Below are positions 36,481 through 45,794 of a stretch of 60,261 nt of DNA, piece after piece. A program made the position numbers and the translations under genes. How positions within the stretch are numbered: position 1 is the first letter of the stretch; every line of letters starts with the position of its first letter. This DNA is from Salegentibacter maritimus (GTDB taxonomy: Bacteria; Bacteroidota; Bacteroidia; Flavobacteriales; Flavobacteriaceae), in NCBI RefSeq assembly GCF_016236915.1, contig NZ_JAEHOK010000019.1:1-60261 (forward strand). Direction: 5' to 3'. The notes beneath the pieces were generated by a model. The model did not search any database, had not been told where the DNA came from, and saw only the letters and a program-made list of their open reading frames with translations.

Positions 36481-36511
36481 GAGAGGCTGTCAAAATTTAA
36501 AACAGCCTCTC
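36481..36511 (+). terminator. terminator after galE, related to element B ends
   Basis: A perfect 10-bp stem, GAGAGGCTGT with ACAGCCTCTC, around an 11-nt loop, followed by TTTGTATTT. The stem sequence is the same AGAGGCTGT seen in the terminal repeats of hairpin element B. Confidence 0.75.
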
Positions 36512-36528
36512 TTTGTATTTATAAATAC

Positions 36529-36681
36529 CTACCGTGTACCATTCACAATAAAAGCGTGAATTACCCCCGGAACCCAGCCCAGGGCAGTTAGTAAAAGACT
36601 TATTAGAAATGTGACCCCTAAACCATGTTTAAGAAATACAGATAGTGGTGGTAATAGGATATTTAAAATAATGGTTAACAT
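36529..36681 (-). CDS. YqaE/Pmp3 family small membrane protein
   Basis: A 50-residue protein from ATG 36681 to TAG 36529-36531. It matches the PMP3/UPF0057 family by the PPLSVFLKHG turn after the first span and LLTALGWVPGVIHAF in the second. These very small two-span proteins sit in the plasma membrane and are tied to salt and membrane-potential stress in yeast and plants; the bacterial role is unclear. It lies convergent with galE. Confidence 0.88.
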   Translation of the reverse strand: MLTIILNILLPPLSVFLKHGLGVTFLISLLLTALGWVPGVIHAFIVNGTR

Positions 36682-36776
36682 AATTATATTTTTTTGGTTA
36701 TTACTATCGAAATTACATAGAAATACCAGTCTAATAATTAGATTTAACGAGTTCTTGGTAGGGGTTTAACAAAACA

Positions 36777-37553
36777 TCAGGCTTTAAATTTTCTATATCT
36801 GGCCAGCATAAATACATAAATGCTGTAGCATACAAAGCCCGCAGCAACTATGCCCATTAACCACGAGCCATATTGCGATTCCTGTAAGAATGAAAACGCA
36901 TCAGTAGTACCTTTCATATTAGAGGTATTTGATGCCAGCGCAGCTTTAACAAAAATATAGGCAAGTATAAAAAATATGATGCCCCGGGCAATTAACCCAA
37001 GATAGCCGGTATTTTTAATGGTTTTTCTTTTCTTTTCGTCACTAATAGAATCATAACCAAAATCCTGTAAAAATTCTTTTGTTTTGGCTTTTTTAAATTG
37101 AAAGATACCTGCAATAGCCAGCCCAATACCAATTACAGCAAATACAATTACACCGGCAGTACCCGAAAGTCCCGAACTGGAATTGCCGCTACCAGAAGAA
37201 GCAGCATTAATTAAAGTCATAAATGCATAAACAGATAAACCAAGGTAAAGTATAGCACTTATAAAATATGCCAGTCTTTTCGCTTTCGCTTTTTTATCAT
37301 CACCAATATTTTCTGGATCTTTTAAAGATTGGATAAATCTCCATACCGAATAACATAAAAGTCCAAGACCAAGTAGAATTAGTAAAGCATTTCCAAAGGG
37401 CTGCTTTTCCAAAAATTCAATTATCTGTAATTTACTGGACTTTTGCCCGCCCATATTAAAAGCAGCCAAAAAGGTAAGTACTCCTGTGATGCCATACACA
37501 GAAGCTTTAGCAACATAGCCAACACGGGCTACATTTTTTAGTTTAGAATCCAT
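36777..37553 (-). CDS. DUF1206 membrane protein
   Basis: A 258-residue protein made of three tandem DUF1206 units (about 5-78, 88-155, 170-250), each with two hydrophobic spans, six in all. The opening VARVGYVAKASVYGITGVL and the third-unit GYLGLIARGIIFFILAYIF are the recurring family pattern. Function unknown. It is followed on the same strand by Pmp3 and preceded by the VTT protein, so this is a cluster of small envelope proteins. Confidence 0.88.
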   Translation of the reverse strand: MDSKLKNVARVGYVAKASVYGITGVLTFLAAFNMGGQKSSKLQIIEFLEKQPFGNALLILLGLGLLCYSVWRFIQSLKDPENIGDDKKAKAKRLAYFISAILYLGLSVYAFMTLINAASSGSGNSSSGLSGTAGVIVFAVIGIGLAIAGIFQFKKAKTKEFLQDFGYDSISDEKKRKTIKNTGYLGLIARGIIFFILAYIFVKAALASNTSNMKGTTDAFSFLQESQYGSWLMGIVAAGFVCYSIYVFMLARYRKFKA

Positions 37554-37630
37554 ATTAAAATTTTAAGGTTAGTTCCTTAAAATTAGTTTTTTGGAATTTA
37601 ACAGCAGTATTCTTGGGAAAAGTTTAGTGT

Positions 37631-38275
37631 TTACACCATTTCAAAAATTACCAGGGCATACAAATAAAAACGCACAAACCTAAGTAAACCAAACAATAAA
37701 TAACTCGGGAATGGAAATTTTATAATACCTGCTGCAATACTTGTCATGGCAAAGGGAATAGGTAGTAATGCTCCTACAATAATTAAAAAGCCACCCCATT
37801 TTCTGGTATTTTTAATATGTTGAGCCATTTTCACTTCTATTGCTTCGTGAACAGCCGGGATTTTGGTCATCCATCTTCCCATAAAATAGGAGATCACACC
37901 GCCTAAATAAGATACAAGGGCTAATAATGAAAGATATAAAATAGGACTGGCCGATTTACCTGACCATGCAATAAATAGTTCAGGAGGAATTAAACCAAGC
38001 AGGGATTCTGAAGCAAAGAAAACACTAATAATACCCAAAGGGGAATAAGTCTCGGTTACCGTAACCAACATGTCCTCAATATCAAGAACAAACCTATCTA
38101 TAGCCCAAAGTGCAGCTATAAATAAAACGATTGGTAAAATTGCTTTCTTTATGCTGTTCCAAACAAAACTGTAAAAACCGGTATAACTATAATACTGGTG
38201 TAACAAGCGTATGCGCGACTTCTTTTTAGATTTCGCATCTTTCTTCATCAAATTCTCCTTTAGCAATTTACTCAC
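37631..38275 (-). CDS. VTT-domain (DedA/YqaA-like) membrane protein
   Basis: A 214-residue membrane protein. A basic N-terminus (KKDAKSKKKSRIRL) precedes about five spans. The VTT domain is signalled by FFASESLLGLIPPELFIAWSG (re-entrant loop with Glu and Pro), GGVISYFMGRWM and LLPIPFAMTSIAAG. Family members (DedA, VMP1/TMEM41-like) move or scramble lipids or polyprenyl phosphates. An ATG nine codons in (38248) is an alternative start. Exact role unknown. Confidence 0.82.
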   Translation of the reverse strand: MSKLLKENLMKKDAKSKKKSRIRLLHQYYSYTGFYSFVWNSIKKAILPIVLFIAALWAIDRFVLDIEDMLVTVTETYSPLGIISVFFASESLLGLIPPELFIAWSGKSASPILYLSLLALVSYLGGVISYFMGRWMTKIPAVHEAIEVKMAQHIKNTRKWGGFLIIVGALLPIPFAMTSIAAGIIKFPFPSYLLFGLLRFVRFYLYALVIFEMV

Positions 38276-38432
38276 TAAGTAAGTTTATAAAACTTCGATA
38301 TTGTATCAAAAAACTATATTACCTTACTTAATGTCCCGGAACAAACCCGAGATGGTTTCTTATTGAGGTATTCAATAAGATTTGCCCGATACCTTTCAAA
38401 TATCAGGCCGTAATATTCATAAAAGTTACGAT

Positions 38433-38807
38433 CTAATTCTCTTCTGCATATTCATTGAATGCGTTTACGTATTCACGCAACTCAATTTCATTTACACGAT
38501 TTGAGGGGTCGGCCATTAGAGAAAGTAAATAATCCAGACTTTCCTGTCCGGTTGTTTCTTCCTGTACCGGTGCTTCCTCTCCTTCTTCTACCGCCTCATC
38601 ATCAGGAATGGCAATATTAAAAGAATCGTAAGCCTCTACGTGTTCAAAGGTTAACCTAATTACTTTTGCTAATAAAGGCTGCCCTTCTTCTACTACAAGG
38701 GGTCTTAAGTCTTTGAGGTCGCTTATCAACGTGTTGGTGATTATTCCGTTGCGCATTAAATCACGCTGAATCTTGTTTAGTAATTTTTGGGCTTTTATAT
38801 TGTTCAA
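38433..38807 (-). CDS. conserved hypothetical acidic protein
   Basis: A 124-residue soluble protein that I do not recognise beyond a general impression that it occurs in Flavobacteriia. The first 65 residues are helical and mixed-charge (KAQKLLNKIQRDLMRNGIITN). A strongly acidic linker (about 74-90, DDEAVEEGEEAPVQEE) leads to a short helical end (SLDYLLSLMADPSNRVNE). No signal peptide, metal site or catalytic motif is visible. It appears to be transcribed alone. Confidence 0.7.
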   Translation of the reverse strand: MNNIKAQKLLNKIQRDLMRNGIITNTLISDLKDLRPLVVEEGQPLLAKVIRLTFEHVEAYDSFNIAIPDDEAVEEGEEAPVQEETTGQESLDYLLSLMADPSNRVNEIELREYVNAFNEYAEEN

Positions 38808-39089
38808 GAGAAAATAAGTTAATCAGGTTATACTATTTTTTGCAAATGTACTGCTTTCGTCGTTTTATGAAACATTTTTGGAAAAAAATAAGTAGAAATT
38901 CAGATAAATATATTTGGAATTATATGACTGCTAATTTAAACAGATGGTTCTTATGGTTTTGATAAACAGATTTTTATATGTTGTTAGTTTAAAGCTTGGT
39001 TTAATATTAACAATATCTTAGTCCTTAAGATTTCAGCAAAATAGCATTGTTTAGTAGATTTAACTCAATCAAAAAAAATAAGAAATACT

Positions 39090-39800
39090 ATGAATTCATT
39101 AAAAGGAAAAGTGGCATTTATAACCGGTGGAAGTAAAGGTATAGGTTATGGAGTAGCCCAGGCGTTGTTAGATTTAGGGATGAAGGTAGCTATTACAAGC
39201 AGATCTAAAGAGGCTGCTGAAAAAGCTGCTAAAGATTTAAGTGCAACCGATGCCTTGGGTCTCGAAGCCGATGTAAGAAATTACGAAAGTCAGGAAAAGG
39301 CTGTAAAAGCAGCTATAGATAAATTTGGACAAATGGATGTGATGGTAGCCAATGCCGGAATTGGGCATTTTGGTTCCATAAACGAGTTATCACCAAAACA
39401 ATGGCAGGAAACGATAGACACCAATCTTACCGGTGTATTTTACAGTGTTAAAGCTAGTTTAGAAGCTCTAGAAAAATCTAAAGGATACCTTATTACTATT
39501 TCCAGCTTAGCCGGAACTAATTTTTTTGCAGGAGGAGCTGCTTATAATGCCAGCAAATTTGGCCTAACAGGATTTACACAAGCGGTGATGCTAGATCTTA
39601 GACAAAAAGGAGTGAATGTAAGCACCATAATGCCCGGATCTGTAGCTACTCATTTTAACAATCATACGCCAAATGCTGAAGATGCCTGGAAGATACAACC
39701 TGAAGATATTGGCGAGTTAGTAGTAGATCTTTTAAAAATGAATAAGCGTACGCTACCAAGTAAGATAGAGGTAAGACCATCGCAGCCACCAAAAAAATAA
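39090..39800 (+). CDS. short-chain dehydrogenase/reductase
   Basis: A 236-residue classical SDR. The cofactor site is TGGSKGIGYG (11-20), with VANAGIG (NAG motif), catalytic Ser in ISSLAG and the YNASK (YxxxK) pair. Arg after the second beta strand (ITSRSK) suggests NADP(H). The C-terminus is short (VRPSQPPKK) and lacks a long substrate lid. The substrate is unknown; 3-oxoacyl or ketone reduction is the family default. The 282-bp gap upstream shows no other feature. Confidence 0.9.
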   Translation: MNSLKGKVAFITGGSKGIGYGVAQALLDLGMKVAITSRSKEAAEKAAKDLSATDALGLEADVRNYESQEKAVKAAIDKFGQMDVMVANAGIGHFGSINELSPKQWQETIDTNLTGVFYSVKASLEALEKSKGYLITISSLAGTNFFAGGAAYNASKFGLTGFTQAVMLDLRQKGVNVSTIMPGSVATHFNNHTPNAEDAWKIQPEDIGELVVDLLKMNKRTLPSKIEVRPSQPPKK

Positions 39801-39820
39801 TTTTTTATTAAGTTATATTT

Positions 39821-39951
39821 AGAGGCTGTTTTAAAAGGTTATTTTATCGGTTATTTTGAATTTATGTCAAAATCTAAGTGTCTTATTGAAGACATCATAG
39901 ACACAGAAAGAAATTTGGCTTAACGACAATTAAACTTTCCAAACAGCCTCT
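39821..39951. repeat. hairpin element B, diverged copy
   Basis: Ends in AGAGGCTGTTTTAAAAG (39821-39837) and CTTTCCAAACAGCCTCT (39935-39951), pairing over the AGAGGCTGTTT part, with T-rich sequence after it. The interior is unlike copies 1 and 2. It lies 20 bp after the SDR stop and probably also serves as its terminator. Confidence 0.6.
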
Positions 39952-39976
39952 TTTTTTATCGGTTCATTTATCGTAA

Positions 39977-39986
39977 TATTGCAATA
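39977..39986. promoter_or_regulatory. possible ArsR operator
   Basis: TATTGCAATA, a perfect 10-bp palindrome 10 nt before the arsR ATG, overlapping TAATATTG, which is one base from the TAnnTTTG promoter box. ArsR repressors commonly bind AT-rich palindromes over their own promoter. Evidence is positional only. Confidence 0.35.
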
Positions 39987-39996
39987 AACAATTTAT

Positions 39997-40329
39997 ATGG
40001 GGCTTACAAAATCTGAAATGTTTACAAGGTCGCAAAACGAACTTGCTGGTATCGCTAAAGTACTGGGCCATCCCGCACGGATTGCAATTTTGCAAGAAAT
40101 AATAAAATCTAAATCCTGTATTTGCGGTGATTTGGTGCAGGAAGTAGGGCTGGCGCAACCTACCATTTCCCAACATCTAAAGGAATTAAAGAATATTGGG
40201 CTAATAAAGGGTGATATTGAAGGTACGCGCGTGTGCTATTGTATTAATACTAAAAAATGGGAAGAGGTGAAGCAGCTTTTTCATAGTTTTTTTGATACGC
40301 ATATTCCAATGAATGATGATTGCTGCTAA
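39997..40329 (+). CDS. arsR: ArsR family arsenic-responsive repressor
   Basis: A 110-residue winged-helix repressor. The helix-turn-helix is about 43-66 (CGDLVQEVGLAQPTISQHLK). Metalloid-binding cysteines are visible as Cys41-x-Cys43 in SKSCICGDL, the classic ArsR site at the start of the recognition region. Further pairs are Cys80/Cys82 and Cys109/Cys110 at the C-terminus. Binding of arsenite releases it from DNA. It is followed by acr3 and arsO on the same strand, with a family A repeat in between. Confidence 0.88.
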   Translation: MGLTKSEMFTRSQNELAGIAKVLGHPARIAILQEIIKSKSCICGDLVQEVGLAQPTISQHLKELKNIGLIKGDIEGTRVCYCINTKKWEEVKQLFHSFFDTHIPMNDDCC

Positions 40330-40388
40330 TTCACTTAAACTAAATAAGCATTATTGTTCTTTCTAAAAATTTTAAATTTTCCTTTTAG

Positions 40389-40484
40389 GTAAATTACCTC
40401 TGGGCAAGCCCAAGAGGTATCCGTTGGAAACAAATTTTACTTTCGCGGCAAGCCTCGGGGCATTACACCCTTTGGCGGTGCCAA
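40389..40484. repeat. repeat family A, inverted copy
   Basis: Reads in the opposite orientation: GGTAAATTACCTCTGGGC, CCGTTGGAAACAAATTTTAC, GGCAAGCCTCGGGGC and TTTGGCGGTGCCAA. It lies inside the arsenic gene set, ending 18 bp before the acr3 ATG, so it must be part of any arsR-acr3 transcript. Confidence 0.7.
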
Positions 40485-40502
40485 TAAAAATTCTATCTGT
40501 TT

Positions 40503-41552
40503 ATGACTCAAAAGAAAATGGGATTTCTCGATAAATATCTAAGTTTATGGATTTTTCTGGCCATGTTTATAGGGGTGGCTATTGGTTATTATGTTCCGCA
40601 AAGCGCCGGTGTTATAAATTCGTATAGTGTAGGTGCTACCAATATTCCTATCGCCATTGGATTAATTTTAATGATGTATCCCCCTTTGGCTAAAGTAAAT
40701 TATAAGTATTTACCGGGCATTTTTAAGAATATAAAGATCCTTGGTATTTCCTTATTACTTAATTGGATAATAGGGCCTTTATTGATGTTTTTTCTAGCTA
40801 TCATTTTTCTTCAGGATCATCCCGAATATATGGTTGGGCTTATTTTAATTGGGCTGGCCCGTTGTATCGCAATGGTTTTGGTATGGAATGATCTTGCTGA
40901 AGGTAGTAGCGAATATGGCGCCGGTTTGGTGGCTTTAAATAGTATTTTTCAAATATTCTTCTATAGTTTTTATGCCTGGGTTTTTATTACTGTTTTACCA
41001 CCCTATTTTGGGTTTGAAGCTGCCATTGTAGATATTTCAATAGGAACCATTGCAGAAAGCGTTGCTATTTACCTTGGTATTCCTTTTCTGGCAGGCTATT
41101 TAAGTAGGGTGTTTTTGGTTAGGGTCAAAGGCGAAGACTGGTATAAAAACAAATTTCTTCCGGCAGTTTCTCCACTTACCCTTATCGCATTACTATTCAC
41201 CATTTTGGTTATGTTTAGTTTAAAAGGAGAAACCATAGTAAATATTCCGGTAGATATTGTTTTAATAGCTATTCCTTTAGTGATTTATTTCGTCTCAATG
41301 TTTTTTATAAGTTTCTTTATTTCGAAATATTTTGGAGCTGGTTATAAACAAAATGCCTCCATTTCTTTTACGGCAACAGGTAATAATTTTGAACTTGCTA
41401 TTGCGGTAGCTATTGCGGTCTTCGGAATAAACAGTGGGCAGGCCTTTGCAGGTGTGATTGGGCCCTTAATTGAAGTTCCTGTTTTAATAGGCCTGGTTAG
41501 CGTGGCATTTTGGCTGAAACAGAAATATTATCCGAAAGAAAAATTAGGCTAA
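40503..41552 (+). CDS. acr3: Acr3 family arsenite efflux transporter
   Basis: A 349-residue permease with ten predicted membrane spans that exports arsenite using the proton gradient. The family's essential residues are visible: Cys121 in [14 protein letters not shown] (fourth span) and Glu297 in [16 protein letters not shown]. This is Acr3, unrelated to ArsB. Its stop overlaps the arsO start by 1 bp (TAATG), so the two are translationally coupled. Confidence 0.93.
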   Translation: MTQKKMGFLDKYLSLWIFLAMFIGVAIGYYVPQSAGVINSYSVGATNIPIAIGLILMMYPPLAKVNYKYLPGIFKNIKILGISLLLNWIIGPLLMFFLAIIFLQDHPEYMVGLILIGLARCIAMVLVWNDLAEGSSEYGAGLVALNSIFQIFFYSFYAWVFITVLPPYFGFEAAIVDISIGTIAESVAIYLGIPFLAGYLSRVFLVRVKGEDWYKNKFLPAVSPLTLIALLFTILVMFSLKGETIVNIPVDIVLIAIPLVIYFVSMFFISFFISKYFGAGYKQNASISFTATGNNFELAIAVAIAVFGINSGQAFAGVIGPLIEVPVLIGLVSVAFWLKQKYYPKEKLG

Positions 41553-42610
41553 TGGCTGAAATCTATGATGTAATAATAATTGGAGGTGGGCAAAGCGCAC
41601 TTGCCTGTGCTTATTACGTGAAAAGAACAAGCCTGAATTACCTAATACTTGACGAGCAGGAAACTTGCGGCGGGGCCTGGCAAAAAACCTGGGATTCTTT
41701 AAGTTTATTTTCCCCGGCAGAGCACGCTTCGCTTCCGGGTTGGTTAATGCCAAAAGCTAAAGATAAGTTTCCCGATAAAAACCATGTAATTAACTATTTG
41801 TGTGCGTATGAAGAACGATACGATTTTCCAATTAAAAGGCCGATAAACGTCACAAATGTGGAAAAAGAATTGGCTGTATTCAGGCTTAAAACTTCGGAAG
41901 GGGAATTTTTTTCAAAGTCAGTAATTTCGGCTACCGGAACCTGGAATGCACCTTATATACCCAAAATTGAGGGAATGGAAACTTTCCGCGGAAAACAAAT
42001 TCATTCATCGCAATATAGAAATACAGATAAATTAGAGCATAGGAAGGTACTTGTTGTTGGGGAAGGAAACTCTGGCGCCCAAATTTTAGCCGAAGTTTCT
42101 AAAGTGGCACACACCAGTTGGGCCACTTTAAAAGAACCTGAATTTTTACCAGACGATGTAGACGGTAGCGTGCTTTTTAATGTGGCCACAGCTAAATATA
42201 AAGCTGAAAAAGAAGGGAGGGAATTTAATCCCAAAAATTATAATCTTGGCGATATTGTTATGCTTCCTGCCGTTAAGCAAGCCAGGGAAAGAGGAGTACT
42301 TGTAAGTAAAGGTAAGTTAAGCGGATTTACGCAAGATGGCGTGATTTGGGAAGATGGAACACGGCAAGTGTTTGATATTATTATTTGGTGTACCGGTTTT
42401 CACTATGCTACTAATCATTTAAAAAATATTGCCCATTTGGATGAGAAGGGGAAAATTAAAACTGAAGGGACAAAAGCCAAACAAACAGAAGGACTTTGGC
42501 TGGTAGGTTATGGTAGATGGACGGGGTATGCCAGCGCTACTTTAATTGGGGTTGGTAGAAGCGCCCGGGCTACAGTAAAAGAGCTAACCGAATATTTAAA
42601 GGGTCTTTAA
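41552..42610 (+). CDS. arsO: ArsO-type flavin-dependent monooxygenase
   Basis: A 352-residue FAD/NAD(P)H monooxygenase of the ArsO type. The start at 41552 ([18 protein letters not shown]) is preferred over an in-frame start 14 codons upstream inside acr3, because it places the FAD motif GGGQSA right at the N-terminus. A second nucleotide motif is VVGEGNSGAQI (about 160), and ATGTWNAPY and WCTGFHYAT follow the pattern of flavin monooxygenases. ArsO genes occur in several ars operons and are linked to arsenic resistance, but the reaction is not firmly established. Confidence 0.85.
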   Translation: MAEIYDVIIIGGGQSALACAYYVKRTSLNYLILDEQETCGGAWQKTWDSLSLFSPAEHASLPGWLMPKAKDKFPDKNHVINYLCAYEERYDFPIKRPINVTNVEKELAVFRLKTSEGEFFSKSVISATGTWNAPYIPKIEGMETFRGKQIHSSQYRNTDKLEHRKVLVVGEGNSGAQILAEVSKVAHTSWATLKEPEFLPDDVDGSVLFNVATAKYKAEKEGREFNPKNYNLGDIVMLPAVKQARERGVLVSKGKLSGFTQDGVIWEDGTRQVFDIIIWCTGFHYATNHLKNIAHLDEKGKIKTEGTKAKQTEGLWLVGYGRWTGYASATLIGVGRSARATVKELTEYLKGL

Positions 42611-42833
42611 TTTATACCTATACAATAATAAGTTGAACAACCTAAAAATTTACTGTATTATTGATATTTCATGCTTTGGCGGTGCCAATAAAAAAGGAAT
42701 TTTTTTAGGAGGCAATGAACTAAAGATATTCTTCTAATCAGGCTTCTATGATGGAGTAAATGTTATGATTTCTTAAAGAAGTGCGAAAAAACCTATAATA
42801 CACCGTAACTTTACCGATAAAAAAGCATCAAAT

Positions 42834-45077
42834 TTGCCCAATATTATTCCCAATTACTGGCAGGAATTCCTGAAATACCTTAGAAGTACCGACTTTTCTA
42901 AAGCTATGGTGCTTACCTTGTCTATTGGTTTGCCGGTAGGGGTTTCTATTTGGTTGGGGAATTCTGAAATAGGTTCGGTATTGGCAATGGGAGCTTTATT
43001 AAGTTCGCCCAGTGATATCCCCGGTAGCTTTAGGCATCGCAATTTTGGAGTTATTATAGCAGCCTTGCTGGCGGGAATAGTTTCGATAATTATGGCCTAT
43101 GCATCAGCTTATCTCTGGCTGGTTTTCCCGCTTTTGGGACTTTTAATGTTCGGGATAGCTTATTTGGCTGTTTATGGATTTAGGGCTTCCCTGGTTGCTT
43201 TTGCCGGACTATTTGCCATAGTGTTAAGTTTTGCCAATATTTCTACTGAAATTCTTCCCTGGGAACGCGGACTTCTTATTACTGCCGGTGGAATTTTCTA
43301 TTTATTATTGAGTAATCTTTGGACTCTTATAAAACCTAAACAGCATACAGAACAACTTTTGGCCGAATGCCTCGAGCTAACTGCGCAGTACCTTAAAACA
43401 AGGGCACATTTGCTTACTGAAACAGGGGAGCGCGAAAAACTTCAGAAAGAATTATTCTTGCTACAAAGCGATCTTAACGAGAAACACGAAAGCCTTAGAA
43501 ACCTTCTAATAAATGCGAGGCGGGCTTCCGGAAATTCTAATTATGCACGTAAGAGATTGCTTATTTTTATAGAATTGGTAGATATCCTGGAATTGGCCAT
43601 GGCCAATCCCGTAGACTATAATAAAATGGATGAAGTTCTAGGGGAAGACCGGGAACTGCTGCATCGATTTAAAAAATTAATTAAGAAGATTGCTTTTCAA
43701 CTGGATGAAATTTCTATTGTTATAGAAAAGAAAAAAGAAGCTAGCTCCAAAGAAATTAGGGCGTATTTAAAAGGGATAGAGAAGAACTTTAAGGAAGTTC
43801 GTGGGCTTATTGCTTCCGATAATACCGAAAAGGCCTTTTTGCTTCAAAATCTATTTGATTATTTAGAAAAGCAGGGACAAAAAATTAATACCATTATTAG
43901 GGTATTGCATAATTTAGATACCCGGGAAACTACTTTGTTAAAAAATAAAGAAGTTTCGCAGTTTATTACCCCACAGGATTATGACCCCAAACTTCTAATT
44001 GAAAATTTTAATTTTGGCTCGCCAATTTTTAAACATTCATTAAGGCTTGCTATCGTTGTTTTAGTAGGTTTTGGTATTGGACTATATTTTTCTTTTGAAA
44101 ATGCTTATTGGATAATTCTCACTATAGTGGTAATTATGCGCCCAAATTACGGGCTTACCAAAGATCGTTCTAAACAGCGAATTCTAGGAACCCTAATAGG
44201 TGCCGTTATTGCCCTGGGAATTGTTTTGGTAGTTAAAAACCAGGTTGTGTACGGTGTTTTAGGCCTGTTTTCGTTAACCCTGGCATTTTCCTTATTGCAG
44301 CGTAATTATCGTACTGCGGCTGTTTTTATAACCTTAAGTATTATCTTTATTTACTCCCTTTTAAAACCCGATGTTTTTAGTGTGATTCAATTTAGGGTGA
44401 TAGACACTGTTTTGGGGGCCGGCCTGGCTGCGTTGGGGAATATTCTTCTTTGGCCTGCCTGGGAATCACAACATATTAAAAGTGTGATTGCCGAAAGTAT
44501 AAGGGCCAATAAAACTTACCTGCAAGAAATTGATGCTTTTTATCATAAAAAAGGCAGTTTGCCAACTTCCTATAAGCTTTCCAGAAAAAAAGCATTTCTG
44601 GAAATGGGTAATTTAAGTGCCTCTTTTCAAAGAATGACGCAGGAGCCAAAATTTAGACAAAAGGAATTAGGGCAACTTTATAAAATTGTAGGTTTAAACC
44701 AAACCTTCCTTTCTGCACTGGCCTCGCTAGGAACTTTTATTCAAAACCATAAGACTACGGCTGCTTCAAAAAATTTCGAGATTTTTGTTTTTCATATTAG
44801 CACCAATTTGGAAAATGCCAAAATGGGCCTTGAAGATATCAGGCAACTACAGGATGTTGATCCTACCCGAACTCAAAAAGCAGCTTCAGAGTTGTTTAAA
44901 ACCTATAAAAAACTACTTCTAGAAAGAGAAAACCAGTTAAAAGAAGAATCGGGAAAAGGTCAAAAAGAGGTGCAGTTAAAATTACAGGAAGCGCAATTAG
45001 TTAGCAGTCAATTACAATGGTTGTTGGAGATTTCAGAAAACCTTCAAAAAACTATAGCGAAAACAAAATTCAGCTAA
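42834..45077 (+). CDS. FUSC family membrane transporter (YccS/YhfK-like)
   Basis: A 747-residue protein with two blocks of about five or six membrane spans (about 20-165 and 400-520), separated and followed by long cytoplasmic helical regions, as in FUSC/YccS proteins related to fusaric-acid resistance and aromatic-acid efflux. YWIILTIVVIMRPNYGLTKDRS, with the conserved RPNYG, opens the second half. The chosen start is TTG at 42834; the next in-frame ATG (42906) would remove part of the conserved N-terminus. DUF6155 starts at the base after its stop. Substrate unknown. Confidence 0.82.
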   Translation: MPNIIPNYWQEFLKYLRSTDFSKAMVLTLSIGLPVGVSIWLGNSEIGSVLAMGALLSSPSDIPGSFRHRNFGVIIAALLAGIVSIIMAYASAYLWLVFPLLGLLMFGIAYLAVYGFRASLVAFAGLFAIVLSFANISTEILPWERGLLITAGGIFYLLLSNLWTLIKPKQHTEQLLAECLELTAQYLKTRAHLLTETGEREKLQKELFLLQSDLNEKHESLRNLLINARRASGNSNYARKRLLIFIELVDILELAMANPVDYNKMDEVLGEDRELLHRFKKLIKKIAFQLDEISIVIEKKKEASSKEIRAYLKGIEKNFKEVRGLIASDNTEKAFLLQNLFDYLEKQGQKINTIIRVLHNLDTRETTLLKNKEVSQFITPQDYDPKLLIENFNFGSPIFKHSLRLAIVVLVGFGIGLYFSFENAYWIILTIVVIMRPNYGLTKDRSKQRILGTLIGAVIALGIVLVVKNQVVYGVLGLFSLTLAFSLLQRNYRTAAVFITLSIIFIYSLLKPDVFSVIQFRVIDTVLGAGLAALGNILLWPAWESQHIKSVIAESIRANKTYLQEIDAFYHKKGSLPTSYKLSRKKAFLEMGNLSASFQRMTQEPKFRQKELGQLYKIVGLNQTFLSALASLGTFIQNHKTTAASKNFEIFVFHISTNLENAKMGLEDIRQLQDVDPTRTQKAASELFKTYKKLLLERENQLKEESGKGQKEVQLKLQEAQLVSSQLQWLLEISENLQKTIAKTKFS

Positions 45078-45590
45078 ATGAGTAAACGCCAGTTAAAAAA
45101 ATACCTTCAGGATTTACCAAAAGAAGAATTGGAAGAACAAATTATAGACCTTTATGAGCGTTTTAAACCCGTAAAGGTTTTTTACGACTTTGTTTTTAAT
45201 CCACGAGAAGAAGAACTTATACGGAAGGCTAAATTAAAAATATCTAAAGAATATTTTCCGGAAACCAGGCGTAAACCTAAAGCCCGTAGATCTATAGCTC
45301 AAAAAGAAATCAAGCATTTTCAGCAGCTTGGTGTAGAACCACATTTAACAGCAGACCTTATGCTTTTTAATATTGAAATTGCCCAAACATATGCTGAAGA
45401 AAAAAATAATTTGAAAGAAGCATTCTGTAAAAGTATGTTTAAATCTTTTGAAGAAGCGGTAAAGTTTATTTTAAAAGAAGGTATCCTACCTGAATTTAAG
45501 CTTAGGATCTTAAAGATTGCATCCGAAGCCGAACGACAAAAATGGCCTAATTCATACAGGTTTGAAAAGATAGAAATGCAATTTCAATAA
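45078..45590 (+). CDS. DUF6155 family protein
   Basis: A 170-residue soluble, mostly helical, basic protein. It resembles DUF6155 by MSKRQLKKYLQDLPKEELEE and YDFVFNPREEELIRKAKLKI followed by YFPETRRKPKARRS. No signal peptide or membrane segment. It starts directly after the FUSC stop, so it is cotranscribed, but a functional link is not clear. Function unknown. Confidence 0.75.
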   Translation: MSKRQLKKYLQDLPKEELEEQIIDLYERFKPVKVFYDFVFNPREEELIRKAKLKISKEYFPETRRKPKARRSIAQKEIKHFQQLGVEPHLTADLMLFNIEIAQTYAEEKNNLKEAFCKSMFKSFEEAVKFILKEGILPEFKLRILKIASEAERQKWPNSYRFEKIEMQFQ

Positions 45591-45794
45591 ATACCTTTTA
45601 TAACTGACTTTTATATTTGAGTGGATATTTAGAGAGAGGCTTTTATAAGTAGAAGAGAACTTAATATTTTTATTTCGTATAGAAATTAAATAGGCTCATT
45701 GAAAGCATTTATAATAAATTAGGTAGAATTTGATTTGCTATTGTTTACTTTTGGAATAAAACGAAAAGTACCTTTCTAAAAATTGCAGTTTTAA

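Noticed and set aside
41510-41551. Longer N-terminus for ArsO
   Set aside because: It adds 14 residues encoded within the end of acr3; the ATG in the TAATG overlap puts the FAD motif at the N-terminus.
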